Assembly (NCBI GenBank): GCA_001785175.1
Contig: MFSY01000010.1
Coordinates: 1-6,017 of the forward strand
Source of the DNA: Candidatus Muproteobacteria bacterium RIFCSPHIGHO2_01_FULL_65_16
Lineage (GTDB): Bacteria > Pseudomonadota > Gammaproteobacteria > Acidiferrobacterales > Sulfurifustaceae
Direction: 5' to 3'
Length of the DNA stretch: 6,017 bases
The position numbers and the translations under genes are program-made. The notes under the pieces were generated by a model that had not been told where the DNA came from, searched no databases, and was given only the letters and a program-made list of their open reading frames with translations. Numbering within the stretch: the stretch's first letter is position 1; every line of letters starts with the position of its first letter. This document shows positions 1 through 5,450 of the stretch, in pieces.

Positions 1-6
1 CTCTTT

Positions 7-42
7 GGCTACTTTCTCTTGGACAAGCAAGAGAAAGTAGCC
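7..42. repeat. Perfect 15-bp inverted repeat (intergenic palindromic element)
   Basis: The arms GGCTACTTTCTCTTG (7-21) and CAAGAGAAAGTAGCC (28-42) are exact reverse complements around a 6-nt loop. No T-tract follows, so it is not a standard intrinsic terminator. From memory, similar palindromes recur between genes in many beta- and gammaproteobacterial genomes, which would make it a dispersed repeat; this needs a genome-wide search. The + strand frame from position 1 stays open through the element to a TAA at 70-72, so copies like this can look like the tail of a gene. Confidence 0.75.
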
Positions 43-79
43 CTGGGTGCGGGGCGGAGCATCCCGCATTAAAACACAC

Positions 80-96
80 GCCGCCCGCAGGGCGGC
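80..96. other. Small GC hairpin ahead of the relA-like start
   Basis: GCCGCCC (80-86) and GGGCGGC (90-96) form a 7-bp stem closed by a GCA triloop, ending 12 nt before the ATG at 109. No clear Shine-Dalgarno sequence lies between it and the start. The hairpin could influence translation, or it could simply be part of the repeat region to its left. I see no convincing promoter between 43 and 108. Confidence 0.4.
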
Positions 97-108
97 CCAA
101 CTCACGAT

Positions 109-2319
109 ATGGTCAGCGTAACACGCACATCTTCCGCCGCCGGCCGGCCCGCCGCAATCGAGCCGGAGGCCTGGCTTGCGGCCGTCGCCGCCGGCCGGCC
201 GCCGGAGGAGCAGGAGGTCCTGAGGCGCGCGGTTGCGTTCGCGCTCAAGGCGCACGCCGGCCAGCAGCGGGCCTCGGGCGAGCCCCACATCCAGCATTCG
301 CTCGCGGTGGCGAAGATCCTCGCCGACATGGGGCTCGATCATGAAACGCTCGCCGCCGCCATCATGCACGACGTGGTGGAGGACACCGGCGTCGAACTCG
401 AGGACGTCAGGCGCGAGTTCGGCCCGCGCATCGCGCTGCTTGTGGACGGCGTCACCAAGATGGAGGTGATTCAGGAGTTCCAGCCCGGGGCCGGGGCCTC
501 GCGGCGCGAGCGCGCCCAGGCCGAGAGCCTGCGCAAGATGCTGCTCGCAATGGCCGAGGACGTGCGCGTGGTGCTCATCAAGCTCGCCGACCGGCTGCAC
601 AACATGCGCACGCTCGCGGCGTTGCCCGCGGACAAGCAGCAGCGCATCGCGCGCGAGACCATGGACATCCTCGCCCCGCTCGCGAATCGTCTGGGCATCT
701 GGCAGATGAAATGGGAGATCGAGGACCTCGCCTTCCGCTACCTGGAGCCCGCCGCGTACGAGCAGATCGCCGGCTGGCTCGCCGAGAGGCGCGTGGACCG
801 CGAAGAATACATCGCGCGCTTTGTCGAGAGTCTGTCCCGGGAGCTGAAAAAGGCGGGCATCGAGGCCGAGATCAGCGGCCGCGCCAAGCACATCTACAGC
901 ATCTGGCGCAAACAGCAACGCCAGGGCGAGAAGCTTGAACGCATCTTCGACGTGCGCGCGGTGCGCGTGCTCGTTAACGACGTCCGCGATTGTTACGGCG
1001 CGCTCGGCGTGGTGCATTCGCTCTGGCAGTACGTGCCGGGCGAGTTCGACGACTACATCGCGACCCCCAAGGAGAACAACTACCGCTCGATCCACACCGC
1101 GGTGATCGGCCCCGAGGGCAAGACCGTGGAGGTGCAGATCCGCACCCACGACATGCACCGCGCGAGCGAGCTCGGTGTCGCCGCCCACTGGCGCTACAAG
1201 GAAGGCGCGCGCGGAGACAAGGGCTACGACGAGAAGATCGCGTGGCTGCGGACGCTGCTCGAATGGAAGGACGAGGTGGCCGAGGCGAGCGACTTCGTGG
1301 ACCAGTTCAAGTCCGAGGTCTTCAGCGAGCGCGTCTATGTCTTCACGCCCAAGGGCAACATCGTGGACCTGCCTGCGGGCTCGACACCGCTCGATTTCGC
1401 CTACCACATCCACACCGACGTCGGCCATCGCTGCCGCGGCGCCAAGGTGAACGGCCAGATGGCGCCGCTTACCCATCAACTGAAGACCGGCGACCGGGTC
1501 GAGGTGCTTACGGTGAAGGAGGGCGGGCCGTCGCGCGACTGGCTCAGCCCGCACCTCGGGTATCTCGCCACTTCCAAGGCGCGGTCCAAGGTTGGCCACT
1601 GGTTCAAGCAGCAGAACTATGACGCGAGCGCCGCCGCCGGCCGCGATATATTGGAGCGCGAATTCCACCGCCTCGGGCTCGCGGACGTGAACTTCGAGAA
1701 GCTCGCCGCGCGCTTCGGCCACGCGCGGGTGGACGATTTTCTCGCCGCTCTCGGGCGCGGCGACATCAAGCCCGCGCAGATCACGAGCGCGGTGCCGGAG
1801 CTGGTTGAGCCGGCCGCGCGCGCGGCGCGGCCCTTCATCGCCCCGCGTGTCGTGGCGGGCAAGAAAAAGCCCGCCGGCGTGAACATCCAGGGCGTGGGCA
1901 ATCTGCTCACGCGCATGGCCAAGTGCTGCAATCCGGTGCCGGGCGACGCAATCGTCGGCTTCATCACGCGCGGGCAGGGTGTCACCATCCACCGCCGGGA
2001 CTGCGCCAACGCGCTGCGGCATCACAACGAGAACGAGGAGCGCCTCATCGAGGTGAGCTGGGGCGCCAGGGCCGGCCAGACCTACCCGGTCGAGGTCGAG
2101 ATCGCGGCGCACGACCGCGCCGGGCTGCTGCGCGACATCACCGGCCTGCTGGCGAACGAAAAAATCAACGTGCTCGGCGTGAGCACCGTGACCGACAGGC
2201 AGGAGGTCGCGCACATGACCTTCACCCTCGAGATTCCGGACATCGAGACCCTGAGCCGCATCCTCGCGCTGATTGACCAGATCCCGAACGTGCTCGAAGT
2301 ACGCCGCCGTAAGAGCTAA
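109..2319 (+). CDS. relA: (p)ppGpp synthetase of RelA type with intact HD hydrolase motif (RelA/SpoT family)
   Basis: Makes the alarmone (p)ppGpp from ATP and GTP/GDP and may also hydrolyse it; acts in the cytosol, RelA proteins on ribosomes. Domain order matches long RSH proteins: HD domain (about residues 40-190), synthetase (250-365), TGS (405-466), helical region, conserved-cysteine domain (590-635, with C606, C607, H628, C632) and C-terminal ACT (about 660-736). In the synthetase, D281 and E341 match the known catalytic acidic residues, and residues 312-315 are EFDD, the RelA-type EXDD motif rather than the RXKD of bifunctional enzymes. The HD site also looks complete: H63, H87-D88, E91-D92, D161 and N165. 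E. coli RelA has lost these. The start at 109 gives MVSV, like the MVAV start of E. coli RelA, and the 736-aa length is close to the family norm. Twelve nucleotides separate it from the downstream regulator gene, suggesting co-transcription. The family call is secure; the choice between relA and a bifunctional rel/spoT is not. Confidence 0.93.
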   Translation: MVSVTRTSSAAGRPAAIEPEAWLAAVAAGRPPEEQEVLRRAVAFALKAHAGQQRASGEPHIQHSLAVAKILADMGLDHETLAAAIMHDVVEDTGVELEDVRREFGPRIALLVDGVTKMEVIQEFQPGAGASRRERAQAESLRKMLLAMAEDVRVVLIKLADRLHNMRTLAALPADKQQRIARETMDILAPLANRLGIWQMKWEIEDLAFRYLEPAAYEQIAGWLAERRVDREEYIARFVESLSRELKKAGIEAEISGRAKHIYSIWRKQQRQGEKLERIFDVRAVRVLVNDVRDCYGALGVVHSLWQYVPGEFDDYIATPKENNYRSIHTAVIGPEGKTVEVQIRTHDMHRASELGVAAHWRYKEGARGDKGYDEKIAWLRTLLEWKDEVAEASDFVDQFKSEVFSERVYVFTPKGNIVDLPAGSTPLDFAYHIHTDVGHRCRGAKVNGQMAPLTHQLKTGDRVEVLTVKEGGPSRDWLSPHLGYLATSKARSKVGHWFKQQNYDASAAAGRDILEREFHRLGLADVNFEKLAARFGHARVDDFLAALGRGDIKPAQITSAVPELVEPAARAARPFIAPRVVAGKKKPAGVNIQGVGNLLTRMAKCCNPVPGDAIVGFITRGQGVTIHRRDCANALRHHNENEERLIEVSWGARAGQTYPVEVEIAAHDRAGLLRDITGLLANEKINVLGVSTVTDRQEVAHMTFTLEIPDIETLSRILALIDQIPNVLEVRRRKS

Positions 2320-2331
2320 ACTCACGGCCCC

Positions 2332-2997
2332 ATGAACGACACCACCGCACCCGACTGGCTCGGCCGGTTCCCCGCGCTGGCGCTGGACCCCGAGCTGCGC
2401 CGCGTCGCCCGGACGGCGCAGCCGCTGCGCGTGCCCGCCGGCGTCACCATTTTCCGGCCGGGGGATGCGTGTCAGAGCTATCTCATGGTGGTCGAGGGCG
2501 CCGTGCGCGTGCAGAAGGTTTCGGAGCACGGGCGCGAGATCGTGCTCTACCGGGTCGAGGCCGGCCAGACCTGCGTCCTCACCACCTCGTGCCTGCTCGC
2601 CGGCGGGCGCTATCCGGCCGAGGGCGTCACCGAGACCGAGGTCACGGCGGTGGCGCTGCCGCTGGCGCCGTTTCACGAGCTGCTCGCCGGCAGCGACACC
2701 TTCCGCCGGTTCGTATTCGCCTCCTTCGGCGAGCGCCTGACCGAGCTCATGGTGCTGGTCGAGGCGATCGCCTTCGGCCGCCTGGACGGCCGCCTCGCCC
2801 GGAGGCTGCTGGCGCTCGGCGAGGGCGCGGACCGCGTGAGCATCACGCACCAGCAGCTGGCCGCCGAGCTCGGCAGCGCGCGCGAGGTGGTGAGCCGCGT
2901 GCTCAAGGACTTCGAACGGAGCGGCTGGCTTACGCTCGAGCGCGGCCAGATCGTGCTCCGCGACGCCGCGGCGCTGGCGCGCATCGCGGACCAGTAG
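2332..2997 (+). CDS. Crp/Fnr-family transcriptional regulator
   Basis: A 221-aa DNA-binding regulator. An N-terminal cyclic-nucleotide-binding-like beta-barrel spans about residues 25-115 (PAGVTIFRPGD, then a VVEGAVRV strand), followed by a long dimerisation helix (about 120-160). The C-terminal winged helix-turn-helix covers about 168-205, with recognition helix SAREVVSRVLKDFE. The FNR N-terminal cysteine cluster is absent, so an oxygen-sensing 4Fe-4S form is unlikely. Cysteines at 47, 81 and 87 lie in or beside the barrel, and the C81-VLTTS-C87 pair could be a thiol sensor; this is inference. The start at 2332 is the only ATG in frame near the beginning. It has a poor Shine-Dalgarno sequence and lies 12 nt after the previous stop, so translation may be coupled to the RelA-like gene. 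The next gene encodes a YgaP-like membrane protein, a plausible target. The ligand is unknown. Confidence 0.9.
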   Translation: MNDTTAPDWLGRFPALALDPELRRVARTAQPLRVPAGVTIFRPGDACQSYLMVVEGAVRVQKVSEHGREIVLYRVEAGQTCVLTTSCLLAGGRYPAEGVTETEVTAVALPLAPFHELLAGSDTFRRFVFASFGERLTELMVLVEAIAFGRLDGRLARRLLALGEGADRVSITHQQLAAELGSAREVVSRVLKDFERSGWLTLERGQIVLRDAAALARIADQ

Positions 2998-3000
2998 CAC

Positions 3001-3042
3001 TGTAATTTTGTCACTGACCACCACGCCGCGCCGGGGTAGGGT
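3001..3042 (+). promoter_or_regulatory. Candidate promoter with Crp/Fnr-like dyad before the first YgaP-like gene
   Basis: A degenerate dyad TGTAA-N5-TCACT lies at 3001-3015. A weak sigma-70-like pair follows: CTGACC (3014-3019, 4 of 6 to TTGACA) and, 17 nt later, TAGGGT (3037-3042, 3 of 6 to TATAAT). If transcription starts near 3049, the dyad centre falls at about -41, the position class II Crp/Fnr activators use. Both elements are poor matches, so this is only a suggestion that the adjacent regulator controls the downstream gene. Confidence 0.25.
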
Positions 3043-3082
3043 GGCGCCGATCGCCAAACCCTAACCATCGGAGACAATCACC

Positions 3083-3271
3083 ATGAAATGCAACGTTGGT
3101 ACCGCCGATCGCGCGGTGCGCGTCATCGCCGGACTGGGACTGCTGAGCCTCGTGTTCGTCGGCCCGCAGACCCCGTGGGGCTGGATCGGCCTGATCCCGC
3201 TCGTCACCGGCCTCGTCGGCTTCTGCCCGGCCTACGGCCTGTTCGGCCTCAAGACCAGCAAGTCGAACTGA
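3083..3271 (+). CDS. YgaP-like transmembrane protein (DUF2892 family), copy 1
   Basis: A 62-aa inner-membrane protein. The N-terminal NVGTADRAVRVIAG signature, two hydrophobic segments (about residues 12-27 and 33-52) and the C-terminal FCPAYGLFGLKT motif are those of the DUF2892/YgaP-like TM family. In E. coli YgaP this domain anchors a rhodanese (sulfurtransferase) domain; here it stands alone. Cys3 and Cys48 are present, Cys48 in the family's CPxY motif. A ribosome site GGAGA (3070-3074) lies 8 nt before the ATG, fixing the start. It follows the Crp/Fnr gene by 85 nt on the same strand and ends at a strong terminator. A role in sulfane-sulfur or redox stress is inferred by analogy with E. 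coli YgaV-YgaP; the biochemical function of the free-standing domain is not established. Confidence 0.88.
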   Translation: MKCNVGTADRAVRVIAGLGLLSLVFVGPQTPWGWIGLIPLVTGLVGFCPAYGLFGLKTSKSN

Positions 3272-3292
3272 ACGACAGTACGGACGAAAAGC

Positions 3293-3332
3293 AAAGGGGC
3301 GGAGGAATTAAATTTATCCTCCGCCCCTTTTT
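3293..3332. terminator. Bidirectional Rho-independent terminator
   Basis: A perfect 14-bp stem pairs AAAGGGGCGGAGGA (3293-3306) with TCCTCCGCCCCTTT (3317-3330) around a 10-nt AT-rich loop. A run of five T (3328-3332) follows on the + strand. On the minus strand the stem is followed by TTTGCTTTT. It lies between the convergent genes ending at 3271 (+) and 3354 (-) and can serve both. Confidence 0.92.
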
Positions 3333-3353
3333 CTTCGGCCTCTTGGCCGGTTC

Positions 3354-3563
3354 CTACGGCTTGCTTTCTTTCCGGGTCGAAATGCCGAAAGGCACGTAGG
3401 TCGGGCACCAACTGATGAAACTCGTCAGCAGGAAAGCCACGGCGACGATGCCCAACACGATGGCGAGCGTGCCGCTGATCTGGCCGGTGAAGTAAAGCGC
3501 GGCGATCGCCGCCGCGATGACTGTCCGGAAGATCCGGTCAATCGTTCCCATGTTTTTCTTCAT
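3354..3563 (-). CDS. YgaP-like transmembrane protein (DUF2892 family), copy 2
   Basis: A 69-aa inner-membrane protein of the same family as the gene at 3083-3271. The N-terminus MKKNMGTIDRIFR matches the family's NxGxxDRxxR signature. Two hydrophobic segments span about residues 13-27 and 31-51, and the WCPTYVPFGIST motif (Cys53) corresponds to the FCPAYGLFGLKT of the other copy. A strong ribosome site GGAGGTG (3572-3578, minus strand) stands 7 nt from the ATG. It is the second gene of a short minus-strand operon, 23 nt after the 29-aa microprotein gene, and shares a terminator with the convergent copy. Outside the family signatures the two copies differ clearly, so they look like old paralogues rather than a recent duplication. 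Confidence 0.87.
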   Translation of the reverse strand: MKKNMGTIDRIFRTVIAAAIAALYFTGQISGTLAIVLGIVAVAFLLTSFISWCPTYVPFGISTRKESKP

Positions 3564-3586
3564 TGCGGTTCACCTCCATTTGTCTG

Positions 3587-3676
3587 TCAGAACAACCATT
3601 GAACGAGAAGAACAATCCCCACGATCACGCCGACGCAGAGCAGGCAGGCGAGAGCGAATTTCACGATCTTTGGCAT
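3587..3676 (-). CDS. 29-aa single-pass membrane microprotein
   Basis: A very short gene of unknown function. The product begins MPKIVKFALACLLCVG and continues as an almost uninterrupted hydrophobic helix to the C-terminal QWLF, so it should be a single-pass inner-membrane peptide with a positively charged N-terminus (K3, K6). Cys12 and Cys15 form a CxxC-like pair inside the helix. The ATG at 3676 has a ribosome site GGAGA (3681-3685, minus strand) 4 nt upstream; the reading frame stays open further upstream to 3970, but that part runs through a REP-like repeat and has no good start site. It lies 23 nt upstream of the second YgaP-like gene, so the two are probably one transcript. Its job may be to partner or regulate that protein; this is inference. 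Confidence 0.6.
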   Translation of the reverse strand: MPKIVKFALACLLCVGVIVGIVLLVQWLF

Positions 3677-4001
3677 CGTGTCTCCATACTTAGAGTCCCT
3701 ATCAGAATGAGAACTCCACGCAGTCTTGCCCTCATCCCCACCCTTCTCCCGGAGGGAGAAGGACTTGAAAACCCCTCTCCCTGCGGGAGAGGGGAGGGGG
3801 GGAGGGCGGGTCTCGACTCGTGCCCGGTCATTTCGTTGGGCGCTCTCAGCGAAACTACTCTTTCCTTTCCGCAAGCGCAACTCTGCCTTCCTGGCTCTTC
3901 GCTCAAGCTCGGGAGATTGCTTGAAAGCCAGGCGCGGATTGTGGATGTTTATGGCGGACGAAAGCGCCACACGGTGTAACCCATGTCCCCGGACTATTTT
4001 G
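3677..4001. other. Stretch without a recognisable gene
   Basis: This 325-nt stretch carries the REP/BIME-like element (3729-3806) and the start of the insertion-end-like direct repeats (from 3976). Between 3811 and 3975 I see no gene I can support: a minus-strand frame is open there but has no family resemblance, no ribosome site at its start and continues through the repeat. No convincing promoter is visible ahead of the microprotein gene. Confidence 0.5.
3729..3806. repeat. REP/BIME-like double hairpin
   Basis: Two hairpins lie side by side: CCTTCTCCC/GGGAGAAGG (3742-3750 and 3754-3762, GGA loop) and CCCCTCTCCC/GGGAGAGGGG (3772-3781 and 3785-3794, TGC loop). The outer sequences are themselves inverted: 3729-3750 matches the reverse complement of 3785-3806 at 18 of 22 positions. 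This head-to-head arrangement is that of a bacterial interspersed mosaic element. From memory, similar CCCTCTCCC/GGGAGAGGG repeats are common in proteobacterial genomes. It sits upstream of the microprotein gene. Confidence 0.75.
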
Positions 4002-4019
4002 TTACCGATGTGTCCGACC
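3976..4019. mobile_element. Tandem direct repeats resembling an insertion-sequence end (remnant)
   Basis: GTAACCCATGTCCCCGGAC (3976-3994) and GTTACCGATGTGTCCGACC (4001-4019) are imperfect direct repeats (13 of 19) with a 25-nt period. Repeated GTNACC-ATGT-CCG units like these remind me of the ends of some IS elements (IS481-like or similar), recalled without a search. No transposase is present in the window, so this would be a solo end or scar. The SRPBCC gene runs into it. Confidence 0.35.
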
Positions 4020-4421
4020 GCCCAATCCTTGCTTGCTTTCTAATATTCGACGCAAAGTCTCAAGATCACTTCGAACGTGAGCCTCGTCTTCCTTGAACTG
4101 CTGGTCCGACATACCTTCGTGCCGGAAAAGCGTGAACAGAAGCTCGCTACCGCCGCCGTTCGGTACCACCCGCATTGGGTTTGTGAGCTTCAGGCCCGAC
4201 GCGAACGTAACTGTGTGGTCAAGGACACCGTAACTATTGGATTCCACGAAGGCGAAGACCACCGGACCTTCAGGTGACTGGACGACCCATTGCCCGTGGA
4301 CAAACTCTACTGACTTGCAGAACGACGGAACCCACGCAGGGAGATTGGCCGGGTTTGACGCGAAATCGTAGACGGCCGCGGGTGGTACGGCGATATAAAT
4401 AGATATGGTTTTCGATTTCAT
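4002..4421 (-). CDS. SRPBCC/START-like small-molecule-binding protein
   Basis: A 139-aa soluble protein of the SRPBCC (polyketide cyclase/START-like) superfamily, which folds as a helix-grip cavity for hydrophobic ligands. Seen here: the N-terminal strand MKSKTISIYIAVPPAAVYDFASNP followed by LPAWVPSFCKSV, the central GVLDHTVTF and NPMRVVPNGGGSELLFTLFR strands, and a long C-terminal helix (about residues 112-132). Ligand and pathway are unknown. The ATG at 4421 is preferred over one at 4469 because it matches the family's start and has AGGA 10 nt upstream. Base composition is visibly lower in GC than the RelA-like and Crp genes, suggesting transfer. The last residues (GRTHR) and the TAA stop come from the insertion-end-like repeat at 4001-4019, so the original C-terminus was probably replaced, though the fold should be complete. 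Confidence 0.82.
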   Translation of the reverse strand: MKSKTISIYIAVPPAAVYDFASNPANLPAWVPSFCKSVEFVHGQWVVQSPEGPVVFAFVESNSYGVLDHTVTFASGLKLTNPMRVVPNGGGSELLFTLFRHEGMSDQQFKEDEAHVRSDLETLRRILESKQGLGGRTHR

Positions 4422-4536
4422 AGGTGTTCGGTCCTGACTATGACGCCAAGATCGCTGAGGGCCACCCATAGCGTTAGAAACGGTTCCTGACGCCTTACCC
4501 GCCTTTCCGTGTGATCTTTCGATTGGGTTTTTGTGG

Positions 4537-4553
4537 CCCCGTGCCGGGGTTTT
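4537..4553 (+). terminator. Orphan terminator-like hairpin
   Basis: CCCCG (4537-4541) pairs with CGGGG (4545-4549) around a TGC loop and is followed by four T (4550-4553), like a weak intrinsic terminator on the + strand. No + strand gene ends just upstream; the neighbouring SRPBCC gene runs the other way. It may have served a gene displaced by insertion of the accessory segment, or may be chance. Confidence 0.35.
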
Positions 4554-4567
4554 CGCTCACAATATAA

Positions 4568-4584
4568 ACCCGGCTTTGCCGGGT
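4568..4584 (+). promoter_or_regulatory. Hairpin in the leader of the membrane-protein gene
   Basis: ACCCGGC (4568-4574) and GCCGGGT (4578-4584) form a 7-bp stem with a TTT loop, 28 nt ahead of the ATG at 4613. A TATAAA hexamer (4563-4568) just before it could be a -10 element, but no matching -35 is visible. No T-tract follows, so it is not a terminator. Confidence 0.35.
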
Positions 4585-4612
4585 GTCATTTACTTCAGGG
4601 AGCATTCGATCC

Positions 4613-5272
4613 ATGTTCATCGGCCATTACGGTGTCAGCTACGCGGCCAAGGCCGTCAACAAACAAATTCCACTGTGGCTGCTGTTCATCGCCGTGCAAC
4701 TGGTGGACGTGGCCTGGGCGATTCTAGTGCCGCTCGGCATCGAGAAGGTGCGCATCGTGCCGGGCATTACCGCCACCAACCCGCTCGATCTCTATTACAT
4801 GCCCTACACGCACAGCCTCGTGGGCGCGGCGCTCTGGAGCCTGCTCGCCTATGGCGCCTACCGGCTGTGGGCGGGGCAGGGCAACGCGCGCCCGCACCGC
4901 GCGGCGCTGATCGTGGCGCTGGCGGTGTTCTCGCACTGGCTGCTGGATCTCATCGTGCACCGGCCGGACCTGCCGCTGTACGACGACCAGTACAAGCTGG
5001 GCCTCGGCCTCTGGAATTATCCGGCGCCGGCACTGCTGCTCGAAATCGCGCTGCTCGCGGGCGGCATGTGGCTCTATCTGCGCGCGACTCAAGGTCAGGG
5101 GTTCGGCGCGCGTTACGGCATGCCGCTGTTAGGCGCGGCGATGCTCGCCACCCAGGCGATCGTGTTCTTCGGCCCGCCGCCGCCCAACGCACCGGCGCTC
5201 GCCGCCACCGCGCTCATCGGCTATCTCGGGTTTGCCGCCGCCGCGTACTGGTTGGAGAAGAAGCGGCGCTGA
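4613..5272 (+). CDS. Polytopic membrane protein resembling 'metal-dependent hydrolase' family
   Basis: A 219-aa inner-membrane protein with about five to six hydrophobic segments (roughly residues 20-42, 66-86, 97-115, 136-156, 169-187 and 196-213). The opening MFIGHYGVSYAAK, the YTHSL motif and SHWLLDLIVHRPDLPL resemble membrane proteins that databases label metal-dependent hydrolases (YdjM/LexA-regulated-type). Conserved polar residues in or near the membrane (H5, D32, H67, H108, D112, H116, D119) could bind a metal; activity and substrate are not established. The ATG at 4613 has AGGGAG (4597-4602) 10 nt upstream; a GTG at 4583 would add ten residues but falls within the leader hairpin and loses the family's MFIGH start. 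It appears to be transcribed alone. Codon use returns to the high-GC style of the RelA-like gene, so it belongs to the core chromosome. Confidence 0.75.
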   Translation: MFIGHYGVSYAAKAVNKQIPLWLLFIAVQLVDVAWAILVPLGIEKVRIVPGITATNPLDLYYMPYTHSLVGAALWSLLAYGAYRLWAGQGNARPHRAALIVALAVFSHWLLDLIVHRPDLPLYDDQYKLGLGLWNYPAPALLLEIALLAGGMWLYLRATQGQGFGARYGMPLLGAAMLATQAIVFFGPPPPNAPALAATALIGYLGFAAAAYWLEKKRR

Positions 5273-5333
5273 CCCCCGAGCTTTGCCGCGTATGGCGGCC
5301 GGAGACAGGCTTCATTCATGCGGGAAACAAAGG

Positions 5334-5355
5334 GTAGCGTCTCCAATGGCGCTAC
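5334..5355. other. Small inverted repeat after the membrane-protein gene
   Basis: GTAGCG (5334-5339) and CGCTAC (5350-5355) can pair around a 10-nt loop. No T-tract follows. A further short stem, AAGGG/CCCTT (5415-5419 and 5425-5429), lies nearer to the HigA gene. The rest of 5273-5450 holds nothing I can identify, and no clear terminator ends either flanking gene. Confidence 0.3.
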
Positions 5356-5450
5356 TCGGCGATTGCGGGGTCGGGCTGTTGAGCGAGGGGGTTTGGGCAA
5401 CGGGCCGTAACGTAAAGGGGTGAACCCTTGGCTCTGACCCAGTGGCTCTC

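Noticed and set aside
1..72. 3' end of an upstream protein-coding gene (open frame to TAA at 70-72)
   Set aside because: The open frame coincides with the perfect palindrome, and no protein family is recognisable; more likely a read-through of a repeat.
990..1622. Long + strand open frame (210 codons) inside the RelA-like gene
   Set aside because: Arginine- and proline-rich translation typical of an out-of-frame reading of high-GC DNA; overlaps a gene with clear family motifs.
1617..2009. Minus-strand open frame (130 codons) inside the RelA-like gene
   Set aside because: Antisense shadow with no recognisable domain and no ribosome site.
2469..3005. + strand open frame (178 codons) overlapping the Crp/Fnr gene
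   Set aside because: Arg/Ala-rich shadow in another frame of a well-supported gene.
3677..3728. Sigma-54 or FNR-type promoter ahead of the microprotein operon
   Set aside because: No GG-N10-GC pair or TTGAT-N4-ATCAA dyad found by eye.
3587..3970. 127-codon version of the microprotein frame
   Set aside because: The upstream 98 codons run through the REP-like palindrome and resemble no protein; only the last 29 codons have their own ribosome site and a coherent membrane helix.
3563..3979. + strand open frame (138 codons) opposite the microprotein
   Set aside because: Runs antisense to two supported genes and through the REP-like repeat; no family resemblance.
4461..4480. GCGTTAGAAA as a possible integron attC core site next to the SRPBCC gene
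   Set aside because: No partner core site or attC-like secondary structure is visible at the other end of the gene.
4531..5337. 268-codon + strand frame overlapping the membrane-protein gene
   Set aside because: Arg/His-rich shadow; the 4613-5272 frame has clear membrane segments and a ribosome site.
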